This document shows positions 1-8,400 of a stretch of 13,333 nucleotides of DNA, piece by piece (the first letter of the stretch is position 1; the number at the start of each line of letters is the position of its first letter). The DNA lies in contig DOFS01000569.1 of assembly GCA_003523945.1 (NCBI GenBank), forward strand, positions 1 to 13,333, given 5' to 3'. This DNA is from Nitrospiraceae bacterium. GTDB taxonomy: Bacteria > Nitrospirota > Nitrospiria > Nitrospirales > UBA8639. Under the pieces are notes generated by a model. The model was not told the origin of the DNA. It made no database searches and was given only the letters and a program-made list of their open reading frames with translations. The position numbers were made by a program, and so were the translations under genes.

Positions 1-527
1 TCGACAAAATGAGACTTAATTCGTATAAGAAAAACGGAGCATCACCATTCCTACCAAGTACCAGAAGACATACATGGCTGAAACGAAGTGATGAATCTGG
101 TGAGAGGATTAAGAAAAAAATTCCCAATCAGAATGCGATGACGAGGAACGGAATCTACAGGTGAGCCTGTCAGCGCCCAGGAAGAGCGGAGTACAAGGGA
201 TTTTGGTATCTCGCAGAAGCAACCGTTCGATGCACCGGAAAGCAGCTTACCGGAAGAACGGTGTCGATGAAGACGTTCAAGTCCTCTAAAAAATGGGCTG
301 TTGAATATTTCAAGTTTTTGCCCCGCTTATTCACAATTGAATTGGTGGTTTAGGCTCACAGGGAGTAAATAATGGACTATTCAGAAATGCGCGTCCAGTC
401 CTGTCCTGAGGCTTCGCGAAGGGAAGGCCGCAGGCACTTGGACGCGCGGAGGGTATGGAAAAGTACGTGAGCACGGCCAAGGATCGAAAACACCGCTGAC
501 GACTTTTGCAACACTCCAAAAAATGAA
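1..527. other. Non-coding stretch with REP-like sequence
   Basis: I recognise no gene here on either strand. Reading frames are short or have odd composition, and none has a convincing ribosome binding site. Around 405-440 the sequence is GC-rich and repeat-like, with the palindrome CTTCGCGAAG followed by GGAAGGCCGCAGGC, which resembles dispersed intergenic repeats. A 77-residue minus-strand frame across 331-564 is made largely of this material and of the hairpin at 528-560, so I do not call it a gene. Confidence 0.5.
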
Positions 528-560
528 AACCTGTCCCCGCCACAACGGCAGGGACAGGTT
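528..560 (-). terminator. Terminator-like hairpin downstream of the DUF928 gene
   Basis: AACCTGTCCC (528-537) is exactly complementary to GGGACAGGTT (551-560). An inner GCC/GGC pair (539-541 with 547-549) closes a small loop. Read on the minus strand, the stem is followed by TTTTCATTTTTT, a U-rich tail typical of an intrinsic terminator. It lies about 185 bp beyond the stop codon of the minus-strand DUF928 gene. The GGGACAGGTT arm also looks like dispersed REP-type hairpins seen in many genomes, so it could be a repeat reused as a terminator. Confidence 0.5.
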
Positions 561-589
561 CCATAACTGCGGGTACGATGAAGGGGGAA

Positions 590-625
590 GGGAGCCGGCT
601 CCCCTAGAACGGAAGAAGCCGGCTC
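590..625. repeat. Nested palindrome with repeated AGCCGGCT
   Basis: GGGAGCCGGCTCCC (590-603) is a perfect 14 bp palindrome. A second AGCCGGCT at 617-624 lets 592-600 pair with 617-625 as an alternative 9 bp stem. No T-run follows on either strand. It sits between the DUF928 stop codon and the hairpin at 528-560. Possible roles are a transcript-stabilising structure or part of a REP-like cluster. Confidence 0.4.
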
Positions 626-744
626 AATAACTCACGGGCATCACGGACTGAAGGAAATTTCTGGTCCTGTCAACACCCGCCGAGACAAGACCTTCGTGGG
701 CTTGCCCATACAAACCTCCAATTCCCACTGTCAAAAAGCCGCAG

Positions 745-1605
745 TCATAATCCATGCTGGCGATCCACCTGCGCCGGCATGTCCAAATCCACCTCTTCGA
801 GCAAGGACGCTCGCACATTATGCATCTCGGGATCTGAAGGATTAGACTGAATCTGGGTGGAAATCACGCCTATGGCGTCATACCAAAACCCCGCTTGCCC
901 CCATAACCTCGTCGCTTCAACGGGATTGGCGTTCCTCATATTCTCACCCAGAGAGACCGGGACATCTCCTACCTGGATCATCCCTCCGACAATCAGATCT
1001 CTTGATCGGTGTTCGGGATCGGAGATCAGAGCCACAGACCATTGATAGGTTTTTCCTTTTTCCAGCCTCAGGTCATAGTCTGCTAACCGGATGATCTGAA
1101 TCCCGGGCTCAGTCGGTGAGGAAATCCCTTTCTCAATTATCGGATTCACTCCCGTCGCCTCTATGATGGTCAATTCCAAAGGGTAGGTCGTCTTCTTTGA
1201 TAGATACCAGACCAATCGTGGTTGCACCTCGGCAGACAATCCCACGTGGTCAGGAACCAAGGCCCACATTAATGGAAGATCAGCCGAAGGACCTCTGGTT
1301 CCTCCACCGACCCGTCCTCCTGGAGCCCCTCGTTGTGGGGGCTGGTACAATGCCTCCTTACCAGATGAAACCCGCTGCTTATCATCTGCAACCTGTACAA
1401 ACCGCCGGTCGACAATAGGAAATGTCTCCTCCAGAAAAACCGCCGCGTGATTTTTCCTTGGTTCAATGGCTACAGTCGCAACATCCCTCATTTGTTGGCG
1501 ATTTGCCTGACCAGTTAGTTCCGCTCCTCCCACTAATTGAACACTAAGACCAAGGATCACGCCTATGACACCCACACCCCTGCTTCGCGTCATCATCTGG
1601 CTCAT
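745..1605 (-). CDS. DUF928-family exported protein
   Basis: This is a 286-residue exported protein of unknown biochemical function. ATG at 1605 is the chosen start because GAGAGGAGGA sits just upstream at normal spacing. A longer frame to 1647 lacks a good site and would bury the signal peptide. Residues 1-27 (MSQMMTRSRG, then a hydrophobic run ending VGGA) form a Sec signal peptide. Residues 88-212 match DUF928 as I know it: PQRGAPGGRVGGGTRG, then LVPDHVGL, PRLVWYL, PGIQIIRL, LEKGKTYQWSVALISDPEHR and SRDLIVGGMIQV. The C-terminal WYDAIGVI block is also typical. From memory, DUF928 genes in cyanobacteria often sit beside CHAT/TPR and haemagglutinin-type exoprotein genes, as here. The gene is divergent from the CHAT gene. 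The family call is firm, and the role in exoprotein assembly or the periplasm is inference. Confidence 0.85.
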   Translation of the reverse strand: MSQMMTRSRGVGVIGVILGLSVQLVGGAELTGQANRQQMRDVATVAIEPRKNHAAVFLEETFPIVDRRFVQVADDKQRVSSGKEALYQPPQRGAPGGRVGGGTRGPSADLPLMWALVPDHVGLSAEVQPRLVWYLSKKTTYPLELTIIEATGVNPIIEKGISSPTEPGIQIIRLADYDLRLEKGKTYQWSVALISDPEHRSRDLIVGGMIQVGDVPVSLGENMRNANPVEATRLWGQAGFWYDAIGVISTQIQSNPSDPEMHNVRASLLEEVDLDMPAQVDRQHGL

Positions 1606-1789
1606 GATGGTCCTCCTCTCTTCGCCCGGACCGTCTTTCCGGAACATTTACACGTGAGACATTTTCAGATCTACTCACGCTCATTAATAATTACATAAAG
1701 CAAGCTTCGTTCCATAAGCCAAATTTTCCTCAAATGGCGACAATCGTTTCGAACCCAATGCTATTGCAAAAGATTTCATGGCAAACCTC

Positions 1790-2056
1790 TCACACCTGGA
1801 CTTTCTCCTTCAATGCGGCAAACACCTCACCTGTACACATGATGTATTGTGTGTCCACTTTGAGAACAATTTCAAGCGCAGATGGATCACCCTTCCAAGC
1901 CAGCGACAGAAGACGTGCATGGTAAAAATCCCCGTTCTCCACCCGATCCACTGGAACCCCAAAACCCTCCCTATCACAATCCCTCGCTTTGACCTTATTG
2001 AAGGGAGTTCCTAGAATAGATTCCGTAAAAGGATCGTTTCGAAAGAAGGGACTGCA
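1790..2056 (-). pseudogene. Possible 5'-truncated gene remnant
   Basis: On the minus strand one frame stays open for 111 codons, from just below an in-frame stop at 2126-2128 down to TGA at 1790-1792. No ATG, GTG or TTG precedes residue 59, and no Shine-Dalgarno site supports the later GTG codons. The second half reads like real protein, for example VENGDFYHARLLSLAWKGD, then SALEIVLKVDTQYI and GEVFAALKEKVQV. The codon-aligned complementary plus-strand frame is rich in His, Cys and Trp and looks like a shadow. I read this as the 3' remnant of a gene whose start was lost, overlapped at its left-over 5' side by the CHAT gene and its promoter. The family is not recognised. A chance open frame remains possible. 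Confidence 0.3.
1989..2017 (+). promoter_or_regulatory. Sigma70-type promoter of the CHAT gene
   Basis: TTGACC (1989-1994) and TAGAAT (2012-2017) are separated by exactly 17 bp. Each box matches the sigma70 consensus at five of six positions. Transcription would start near 2024, giving a leader of about 35 nt that contains the GAAAGAAGGGA ribosome binding site before the TTG start at 2060. Confidence 0.55.
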
Positions 2057-2059
2057 ACG

Positions 2060-4381
2060 TTGCTCAAATGCGGGTTCCTCAAACGTCTTGATTATGGTCC
2101 TCTGGTTTTCATTCTCATCCTGGGGTCAGGTGGATTAGGGTTCACCAACTCCAGTGGAGAGGAAATATCCCCTCAAACCCTGATGGAGGATGGAAGCCGG
2201 CATTACCAGCAAGGACAGCTTGAACAGGCCACCCGGTCCTGGACTCAAGCCGCCCAAGTCTATGAAAATTCCGGAGATCATCCCCATCACATTCAAGCGC
2301 TCATTTATCTCTCGAGAGCCGTTCTTGATTTGGGCCAATACCAGCGGGCGCAACAACTCCTTCGCATCGCCGTCCAAACAGCACAGGAACATACCCAGCC
2401 CCGCCTGATGGCCCAGGCGCTCAGCCAATTGGGCATGCTGCATCTCATTGTAGGAGAATTGGATTCCGCGCTCGAGATCCTGCAACAAGGGCTGAAGGTC
2501 TCGCGGGAAATTGAGGATCGACCGCTCATGGCTGCCATCCTCAATGATCTGGGCAATGCCCATGCGGTTCGCCAGAACGACGCAGAAGCCATTGCGGCTT
2601 ATACAGAATCCAGCATTCTCGCGGACTCCCTGGATTTGCAACCTCTCTCCATTCGGGCCATGATTAATGCGGGCCTGGTGGAAATCCGGCAGCAGTCCGC
2701 ACAAAATGGAAAAATCCACCTGCAACAGGCATTGGAGAAAACACGACAGCTTCCGGACTCACACGAAAAGGTTCAAAACCTGCTCACCATCGGAATGGGA
2801 TTGAGAGACCTCAGCCACCAGATCTCAGAGGAACATGCCACAGTATTCACGCAAGCCGCTGAATCTTATCGGGAAGCCATAAGCAGCGCGAAGGAAATTA
2901 GGGACTGGAAAAATGAATCATATGGGTGGGGATTTTTAGGAGAATTGTACGAAGAAGGGGGCCGCCATGAAGAAGCCCTCCAACTCACTCAATTGGCGAT
3001 TCGGACGAGTCAACAGGGCCAGGCCCCGGAAGCCCTCTATCGCTGGGAATGGAACATGGGCCGTCACCTCAAAAATCTGGGTCGGATGGACGAAGCCATT
3101 TCAGCCTACCAACGGGCGATCGATACGCTCCAACCCATTCGGCAGCAATTGGCAGTCGGGCTACCCCAGAACCCGGCATCCTTTCGAGAATCACTGGGAG
3201 CCTTATTTTTTGAGACCGCTGCGCTGCTACTCCAGCGAGCCGACGAGGTGACAGATGCCACAAGAAAAGAAGGGCTCCTGTTCAAAACCCGGGATACCAT
3301 AGAAGCGTTGAAGGCCGCAGAATTACAGGATTACTTCAAAGACGATTGCGTGGAAGCGAACAAGGGGAGAATTCAAGCCATAGATAAAGTATCCACCACC
3401 ACGGCGATTATTTATCCGATCCTCTTTCCTGACCGGATGGCCGTGCTGATGAGCCTTGGAGGAACGATGAAAAAGATCACCGTTCCCATTCAAGAACGTG
3501 ATCTGACGGAAAAAATTCACCTGTTCCGGACCTTATTGGAAAAACGCACCACCCATCAATATCTGCCTCATGCGCAATCCCTCTATGACCTGCTCATCCG
3601 ACCGCTTGAACCGTACTTGGATGAATTCGGGATCCAGACACTCGTCTTCGTTCCGGATGGATCTTTGCGAACCATTCCCATGGGGGCCTTACATGACGGA
3701 GAAAAGTTCCTCATCCAAACGTATGCCCTGGCGATCACGCCAGGACTGACCCTCACAGATGCCCATCCCCTGGACCGGGAACAGATTAATCTGTTGTCGA
3801 TTGGACTGTCCGAAGGCGTGCAGGGATTTTCACCGCTCCCCAATACGCAACAGGAGGTCAGGGAACTACAAGACCTCTTTGGCGGAAAGACTCTCCTGAA
3901 CGAAGATTTCCGCATTCCCAATCTTGAACAGGATTTGAAAGAGGAAAACTTTACGATTATTCATATCGCCTCACATGGAAAATTTGAAAATGAGGCCAAA
4001 AATTCGTTCGTACTCACCTATGACAACAAACTCACCATGGATCACCTCAGAGAATTAATCGGACTCTTTCAATTCCGACAAATCCCCTTGGATCTGTTAA
4101 CCTTGAGCGCCTGTGAAACCGCAGCGGGAGACGATCGATCCGCACTGGGTTTGGCCGGGGTGGCCGTGAAAGCGGGAGCTCGAAGCGCCCTGGCCACCTT
4201 ATGGTTCATCAATGACCAGGCATCCTCCAATCTCGTCAATCAATTCTATCTGCGGCTCAAAGAAACATCACTCTCCAAAGCCCAGGCCCTTCGTGAAGCC
4301 CAAGTAGCCCTGCTCGACCATCCCATCTACCGGCACCCCAGTTATTGGGCACCGTTCCTCCTCATCAACAACTGGCTCTAA
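2060..4381 (+). CDS. Exported TPR-CHAT protein, caspase-like peptidase
   Basis: This is a 773-residue protein with N-terminal TPR repeats and a C-terminal CHAT (caspase HetF-associated with TPRs) domain. The start is TTG at 2060, preceded by GAAAGAAGGGA with 8 bp spacing. No ATG fits this frame nearby. Residues 1-30 (MLKCGFLKRLDYGPLVFILI, then a Gly-rich end) look like a signal peptide or anchor, so the protein is probably periplasmic. Tandem TPR helices fill about residues 40-345 (for example YQQGQLEQATRSW, LGQYQRAQQLL, EEGGRHEEALQL, LGRMDEAISAYQRAI). The CHAT domain spans about 450-773 and keeps the expected dyad: His639 in IIHIASHGK and Cys685 in LTLSACETAAGDDRS. It also has GLAGVAVKAGARSALATLW and the terminal HPSYWAPFLLINNW block. 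CHAT proteins are clan CD cysteine peptidases with TPR-mediated target binding. The substrate here is unknown, and the adjacent exoproteins are candidates by context only. Confidence 0.85.
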   Translation: MLKCGFLKRLDYGPLVFILILGSGGLGFTNSSGEEISPQTLMEDGSRHYQQGQLEQATRSWTQAAQVYENSGDHPHHIQALIYLSRAVLDLGQYQRAQQLLRIAVQTAQEHTQPRLMAQALSQLGMLHLIVGELDSALEILQQGLKVSREIEDRPLMAAILNDLGNAHAVRQNDAEAIAAYTESSILADSLDLQPLSIRAMINAGLVEIRQQSAQNGKIHLQQALEKTRQLPDSHEKVQNLLTIGMGLRDLSHQISEEHATVFTQAAESYREAISSAKEIRDWKNESYGWGFLGELYEEGGRHEEALQLTQLAIRTSQQGQAPEALYRWEWNMGRHLKNLGRMDEAISAYQRAIDTLQPIRQQLAVGLPQNPASFRESLGALFFETAALLLQRADEVTDATRKEGLLFKTRDTIEALKAAELQDYFKDDCVEANKGRIQAIDKVSTTTAIIYPILFPDRMAVLMSLGGTMKKITVPIQERDLTEKIHLFRTLLEKRTTHQYLPHAQSLYDLLIRPLEPYLDEFGIQTLVFVPDGSLRTIPMGALHDGEKFLIQTYALAITPGLTLTDAHPLDREQINLLSIGLSEGVQGFSPLPNTQQEVRELQDLFGGKTLLNEDFRIPNLEQDLKEENFTIIHIASHGKFENEAKNSFVLTYDNKLTMDHLRELIGLFQFRQIPLDLLTLSACETAAGDDRSALGLAGVAVKAGARSALATLWFINDQASSNLVNQFYLRLKETSLSKAQALREAQVALLDHPIYRHPSYWAPFLLINNWL

Positions 4382-4575
4382 TCATTTATTTCCCATATTT
4401 CCCAGACTATTCCCCGGATTGGCCAGGCGATTTTTGGCCTTGTATCGAGGGACGCCTTTCCCAAAAATCTCACGGTCACGACCAGACCACACGAGCCAGA
4501 TCCGGTTTCTGCCCGCTTCATAAATCGATAAATTGATCTAATTTCCGCTCCTGTCCGTTTTAGCACCTTGATCCC

Positions 4576-4620
4576 CTTCTTGGTCATCCCGGCCGTTCCC
4601 TCTTCTTGTCATCCCAGCCG
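4576..4620. repeat. Degenerate direct repeat, intergenic family type
   Basis: CTTCTTGGTCATCCCGGCCG (4576-4595) recurs as CTTCTTGTCATCCCAGCCG (4602-4620), with one base missing and one substitution. GGGGTAGGCGGAGATCC follows it. The GTCATCCCGGCC wording resembles dispersed intergenic repeats found in many genomes, and I infer a relic of such an element. Confidence 0.4.
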
Positions 4621-4911
4621 GGGGTAGGCGGAGATCCATCCGAAACAGCTTAAAAAGAGACGTCCATACCCAAATTCGAAAGTGCAGGTATCTTGGCGTC
4701 CTGCCAGAATAAGTAGAAGTGAGACATCCCCATGTTGCACGCCATCCTGATAAAAACCCCCACAGTCTCCAGACCTAACCGGAACTTATGCAGCATCAAG
4801 GAGAACAGCCGTTGACATGGTGACAACGCCGTGACCACTTAGACAGACACACTTGAACAAGATCCCCCCATTTTTTGGGATTTCGGTCTTGCAAGCTATT
4901 GTTTTTAAACA

Positions 4912-4938
4912 TGAAATTCTCTCAACTGAAATTCTCTC
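4912..4938. repeat. Two 12 bp direct repeats, period 15
   Basis: TGAAATTCTCTC occurs at 4912-4923 and again at 4927-4938 with no mismatch. They lie about 100 bp upstream of the possible 35-residue peptide gene at 5035, so a regulator site is conceivable. No protein that binds this word is known to me. Confidence 0.35.
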
Positions 4939-5034
4939 CACACGGCACCATCGTTGCTTTAAATAAGAAGTAACAAGATCAATTAAACGGAAGCAAAGAG
5001 GAGAATTCCATCCAATTTGCAAAAGGTTTCTATC

Positions 5035-5142
5035 ATGCAACTTTACGAGCTTTACCAAAACATCGTCCTCGGAACTTCAATAAGCTGCATAATCGGGCTG
5101 GCGGTTGCATGGGTTCTTTTCCTGTCTAACCGGGGTAAATAA
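5035..5142 (+). CDS. Possible 35-residue single-pass membrane peptide
   Basis: ATG at 5035 opens a 35-codon frame ending in TAA at 5140-5142. AAAAGG lies 8 bp upstream as a plausible ribosome binding site. The peptide starts MQLYELYQN, continues with about 21 hydrophobic residues (from IVLGTSISC to AWVLFL) and ends SNRGK, the classic layout of a small inner-membrane protein with a positive C-terminal tail. The family is not recognised. Small subunits or regulators of membrane complexes have this shape, but nothing here names a partner. A longer minus-strand frame overlaps it and has a less convincing start. It lies on the opposite strand to the downstream exoprotein genes. Confidence 0.4.
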   Translation: MQLYELYQNIVLGTSISCIIGLAVAWVLFLSNRGK

Positions 5143-5495
5143 TAAAAAACGTAGATTTTCCCATTCAGCCATTCAAAACCCAATCCATAATTCCATCGTA
5201 GATCCATCCGAAATGAGCCCAAGCCAAAAGTTGGATGCCTGATAATAAATGTCTGGCCTGACGGCATTTGGACTGGCTGTGCGATCACACTTCTTGGGAA
5301 TGACACGTTGTACGGGAACATGTCTGTATAGGATCACCCAGGCAGGACAATATCGAGAACTACTATAATACTTAACTTTCAACCAAGACACTTCGTATTA
5401 CCCTCGCCCCTTATGGAAGAGGGGCGGGAGTGTGGGAAAACGTATGTGAGAGATGCCGTGTAGAAAGGAAGAGGTCTGAAATCACACAACACAGA
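5143..5495. other. Intergenic tail region
   Basis: Apart from the hairpin at 5403-5428 and the second copy of AGATCCATCCGAAA (5200-5213), I see no gene or RNA here. The minus-strand frame running from 5321 into 5052 lacks a good ribosome binding site and recognisable motifs. Confidence 0.4.
5403..5428 (-). terminator. Hairpin downstream of the exoprotein operon
   Basis: CTCGCCCCTT (5403-5412) pairs with AGAGGGGCGGG-side bases 5419-5428 to give a GC-rich 10 bp stem with two G-T pairs and a 6-base loop. It lies about 70 bp past the stop codon of the second exoprotein gene. No U-run follows on the minus strand, so it is a weak terminator candidate or an mRNA 3'-end stabiliser. Confidence 0.3.
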
Positions 5496-8400
5496 TTAAG
5501 GACAGATAGAAACCATCCCATCGCCCCGCGCAAACAGCATGGGCGGAAAATAGGCGGCCAACCGGATAGGAGAAGTTTGGTCGTTACCGGAAACCCCGGA
5601 GGGCGTGTCGGCATGACCCAACTCGCCCGCAGGGGATGAAATCACTTGGGGGAGAAATGGACTGGCTAGGAATGTGCCGGGCGTGGGCGCCACACTGTCG
5701 GTCTTGGAATCCACAAAAGTACTAAAATGGCCGCCCTCTCCCGCCACGCAGCGGGCCGCGTAGAGCGTAGCGACGTTCACCGGCGTACTGGGCAGCGGCA
5801 CGATCGTGCCGCTGAGCACTTGAATAGGTGATTCAATCGTGACCGAGCCGCTGATGCCCGTTTGCGAAGAGGCATCCAGGGTACTCTGCGCATCCAATAA
5901 GACGGCCTTGCTGGCAACCAGGTCGATATTGCCCCCCTTACCCGCCACAGCCTTGGCCAGAATATCACTGTTCTGAAGTATGATGAAATCCGGATCTAAC
6001 GTGACATCGCCCCCGGCCGTATCTGCCTCCCCCTGGACCGAACTCGCAATGGTGCTGTCGACCAGTTGAATCATGTCGTTTGCGGTGAGTGTGATATTGC
6101 CGCCGGAAGCTTGAATCGCTTCCGTGGTCACGGTAGCCTTGTCGATCAGAATCGTGTCATGGCCGGTAATATTAATATTTCCAGCATTGCCTGGGCCGTC
6201 GCTGCTCGCCGAGACCGTGGCTCCATCACTCAGGGTAAAGTTCTGTCCAGCCATCAATGAGATCGCCCCGCCTGCCCCGGAGCCGGGCTCCGTCCCGGTC
6301 GTCTGACTGAACACGCCACCCGACCTTCCGCTAATGGACACGTTGCCAGGGGCGTTCACGGTAATGTTTCCACCAGCGCCCTGAGCTGAAGTATTGGCCT
6401 CAATCCTTCCGCCCGAGGTGATAGTGAGCTGCTTTGCAGACAACGTGGTGCTCCCTGCCGCTCCGGTGCCCTGGGTGTCGGTGAAAATTCCGGAACCGGC
6501 ACCATCGATCACGATCGAATCGGCAGGACTGGCCAACCCTTGGATATTGATCGTTCCTCCCGAGCCGGAGGGAGGGGGGGGAGGTTCCTGTCCTGAGAAG
6601 GCAGGACCGATCGTACTGCTACTTCGCAATTGCCCACCGTTGGTCAGGTGAAGATTCTGCGCAAAAACAGTGAGGGCACCTGCATCACCTGGACCGAACG
6701 TCTCTGTGGAAAGAGAGCTGTTTCCGCTAACGAAGATGTCAGATGTCCTGATGAAAAGATCAGAAGAAGGGGCCGGTCCCCTCGTAATTGTCTGAATGTC
6801 AGAGCGGACAGGGATTATAATGCCATTATCCAATATCAAGTTGGTACTATTCAGAATCAAGCTCCCGGAGAGGTTCAAGGTTATAGCCCCTGGGACAATC
6901 GGGAAAGTGTTGTCGACCGCGATACGAGCCCCATTCATAATCAGATTGTTGGCAGAAACCTCAATCCCTCCATTGCCTTCAATCCCTGCTGTCCCTTGGA
7001 TGAAGGTGAAAATACTCGCTCCTGGCCCAGTCATTACAACGTCACCTTTTGGCGCATTCACCTTGATAGATCCCACAACTCCCCCGCCAAAAGTTTGCGA
7101 AGTGACGAGGGATTCTGTCAACGAAATATTTCCCGCCGTGCTCGTCAGTTCGATATTAGTTGCATTTCCTAAGACAGACATCGAAGGTGAGGCAGAAAAT
7201 GAACCGGAAAATCCACCGATGGAACTACCCAGGAGGTCAAGATTTCCGGAGGTTCTTACACTAATATTGCTTGAGTCGCCTTCACCCGCCGTATGGGCTT
7301 GGATCTGGACGTCGCTGCGGGTCCCAAAATCATTCATCAGGAAAGAATTCGCCTCCAGCAGAATATCTCCGCTTGGTCCTCCCCTACTACCATCCTCGAC
7401 ATTCGACCGGATACCTGTAAAGGGCGGAGGAGGGGGAGGATTGAGAGGATCGACTGGCTCAAAAGGATCAGGAGGAATAAAATCCCGGGGTCCCAAAATT
7501 TCTATACGGTCACCCTTCATATGCACACCGCCCGATCCAACCCCCGGAGCAGCGTTTTCGGCCACGTTTGTTTCGAGGATACCTTCATTCTGTATCACGA
7601 CTTCCTGGTTCATTTTAATGTCAATGCCTGTACCGGGATTATCCACCGGCGGACCCATGGCCGGATCCGTGGTATTGGCAGAAATGATGGAATTGTCCAC
7701 CATAAGACTGCCGCCTCGAATTACGACGGTGCCGCCGCCCTTACCGCTGGCAGCGATGACAGATTTCTCCGAGATGTGAATCGTGCCCAGCGCCTCAAAG
7801 GATTGCCCATTAACATTGGGGGCCTGAGCCAAAGTTTCCGACAGAATTTCCCCAGGGGAACCGACGCTGGCCAGATGAATCCGGCCATCTGGCGCTTTAA
7901 GGCCGCTGCCAATTGATATGTCTCCTCCAACTAGTGAAAGAGTTTGTCCTTCCACGACTGATAATGTGCTCCCATTTCCCGAAATCGTTCCTGGATTGTT
8001 ACCCAAAAATCCAAATGCGGTTACCGGAGCTACACTCAACAGCGCATCCTGGGCGCTCGGCATGGCGGTGAATTGCACGCCGTCGGCAAACCGCAAGTAA
8101 TCGGCCGTGGTGAAATGCGTGGCGCCACCCACATTCAAGGAGGCATTGGGACCAAACACGATCCCGGCCGGATTCATGAGGAAGAGTTTGGCGTTCCCAA
8201 AACCCTCGGTCTGAATGGTCCCAAGAATATTCGAGGGATTGCCACCGGTTACACGACTCAGAATATTCGTTGTCGAAAGGCCTGAATCATTCAAGAAGTT
8301 GGCAATATTGTTGGCCGGGACTCCGAACTCCCCGAAGCTATGAAACAGATTTGTCCCACCACCAGGCCTCGTCCCACCTGTGATGTTCTGCTGGACCGCT

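Larger units (their letters stand above)
4382..5034. other. Intergenic region without a recognised gene
   Basis: This stretch holds short open frames on both strands, none with a convincing start site or recognisable product. Visible structure includes a degenerate repeat at 4576-4620, a 12 bp direct repeat at 4912-4938, and a 14 bp word (AGATCCATCCGAAA) at 4632-4645 that recurs at 5200-5213. A 9 bp inverted repeat (4429-4437 with 4461-4469) downstream of the CHAT gene has a long loop and is a weak terminator candidate. I see no tRNA or rRNA. Confidence 0.45.

Noticed and set aside
331..564. Minus-strand 77-residue frame
   Set aside because: It consists of hairpin and repeat-like sequence, and the product has no recognisable feature.
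1778..2014. Plus-strand 78-residue frame in the DUF928-CHAT spacer
   Set aside because: It is codon-aligned with the more protein-like minus-strand frame, rich in His, Cys and Trp, and runs through the CHAT promoter.
4429..4469. Inverted repeat GATTTTTGG/CCAAAAATC as CHAT terminator
   Set aside because: It is an AT-rich 9 bp stem with a 23-base loop and no following U-run, too weak to call.
4378..4838. Minus-strand frames of 62-69 residues downstream of the CHAT gene
   Set aside because: They are built on dispersed-repeat sequence, lack good starts and show no family resemblance.
5052..5321. Minus-strand 89-residue frame
   Set aside because: There is no ribosome binding site and no recognised motif. 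It conflicts with the better-supported 35-residue plus-strand peptide.
6796..7779. Long 327-residue plus-strand frame
   Set aside because: It is antisense to exoprotein A, Pro- and Ser-rich, and has no ribosome binding site or motif. It is a shadow of the repeat-biased codons on the other strand.
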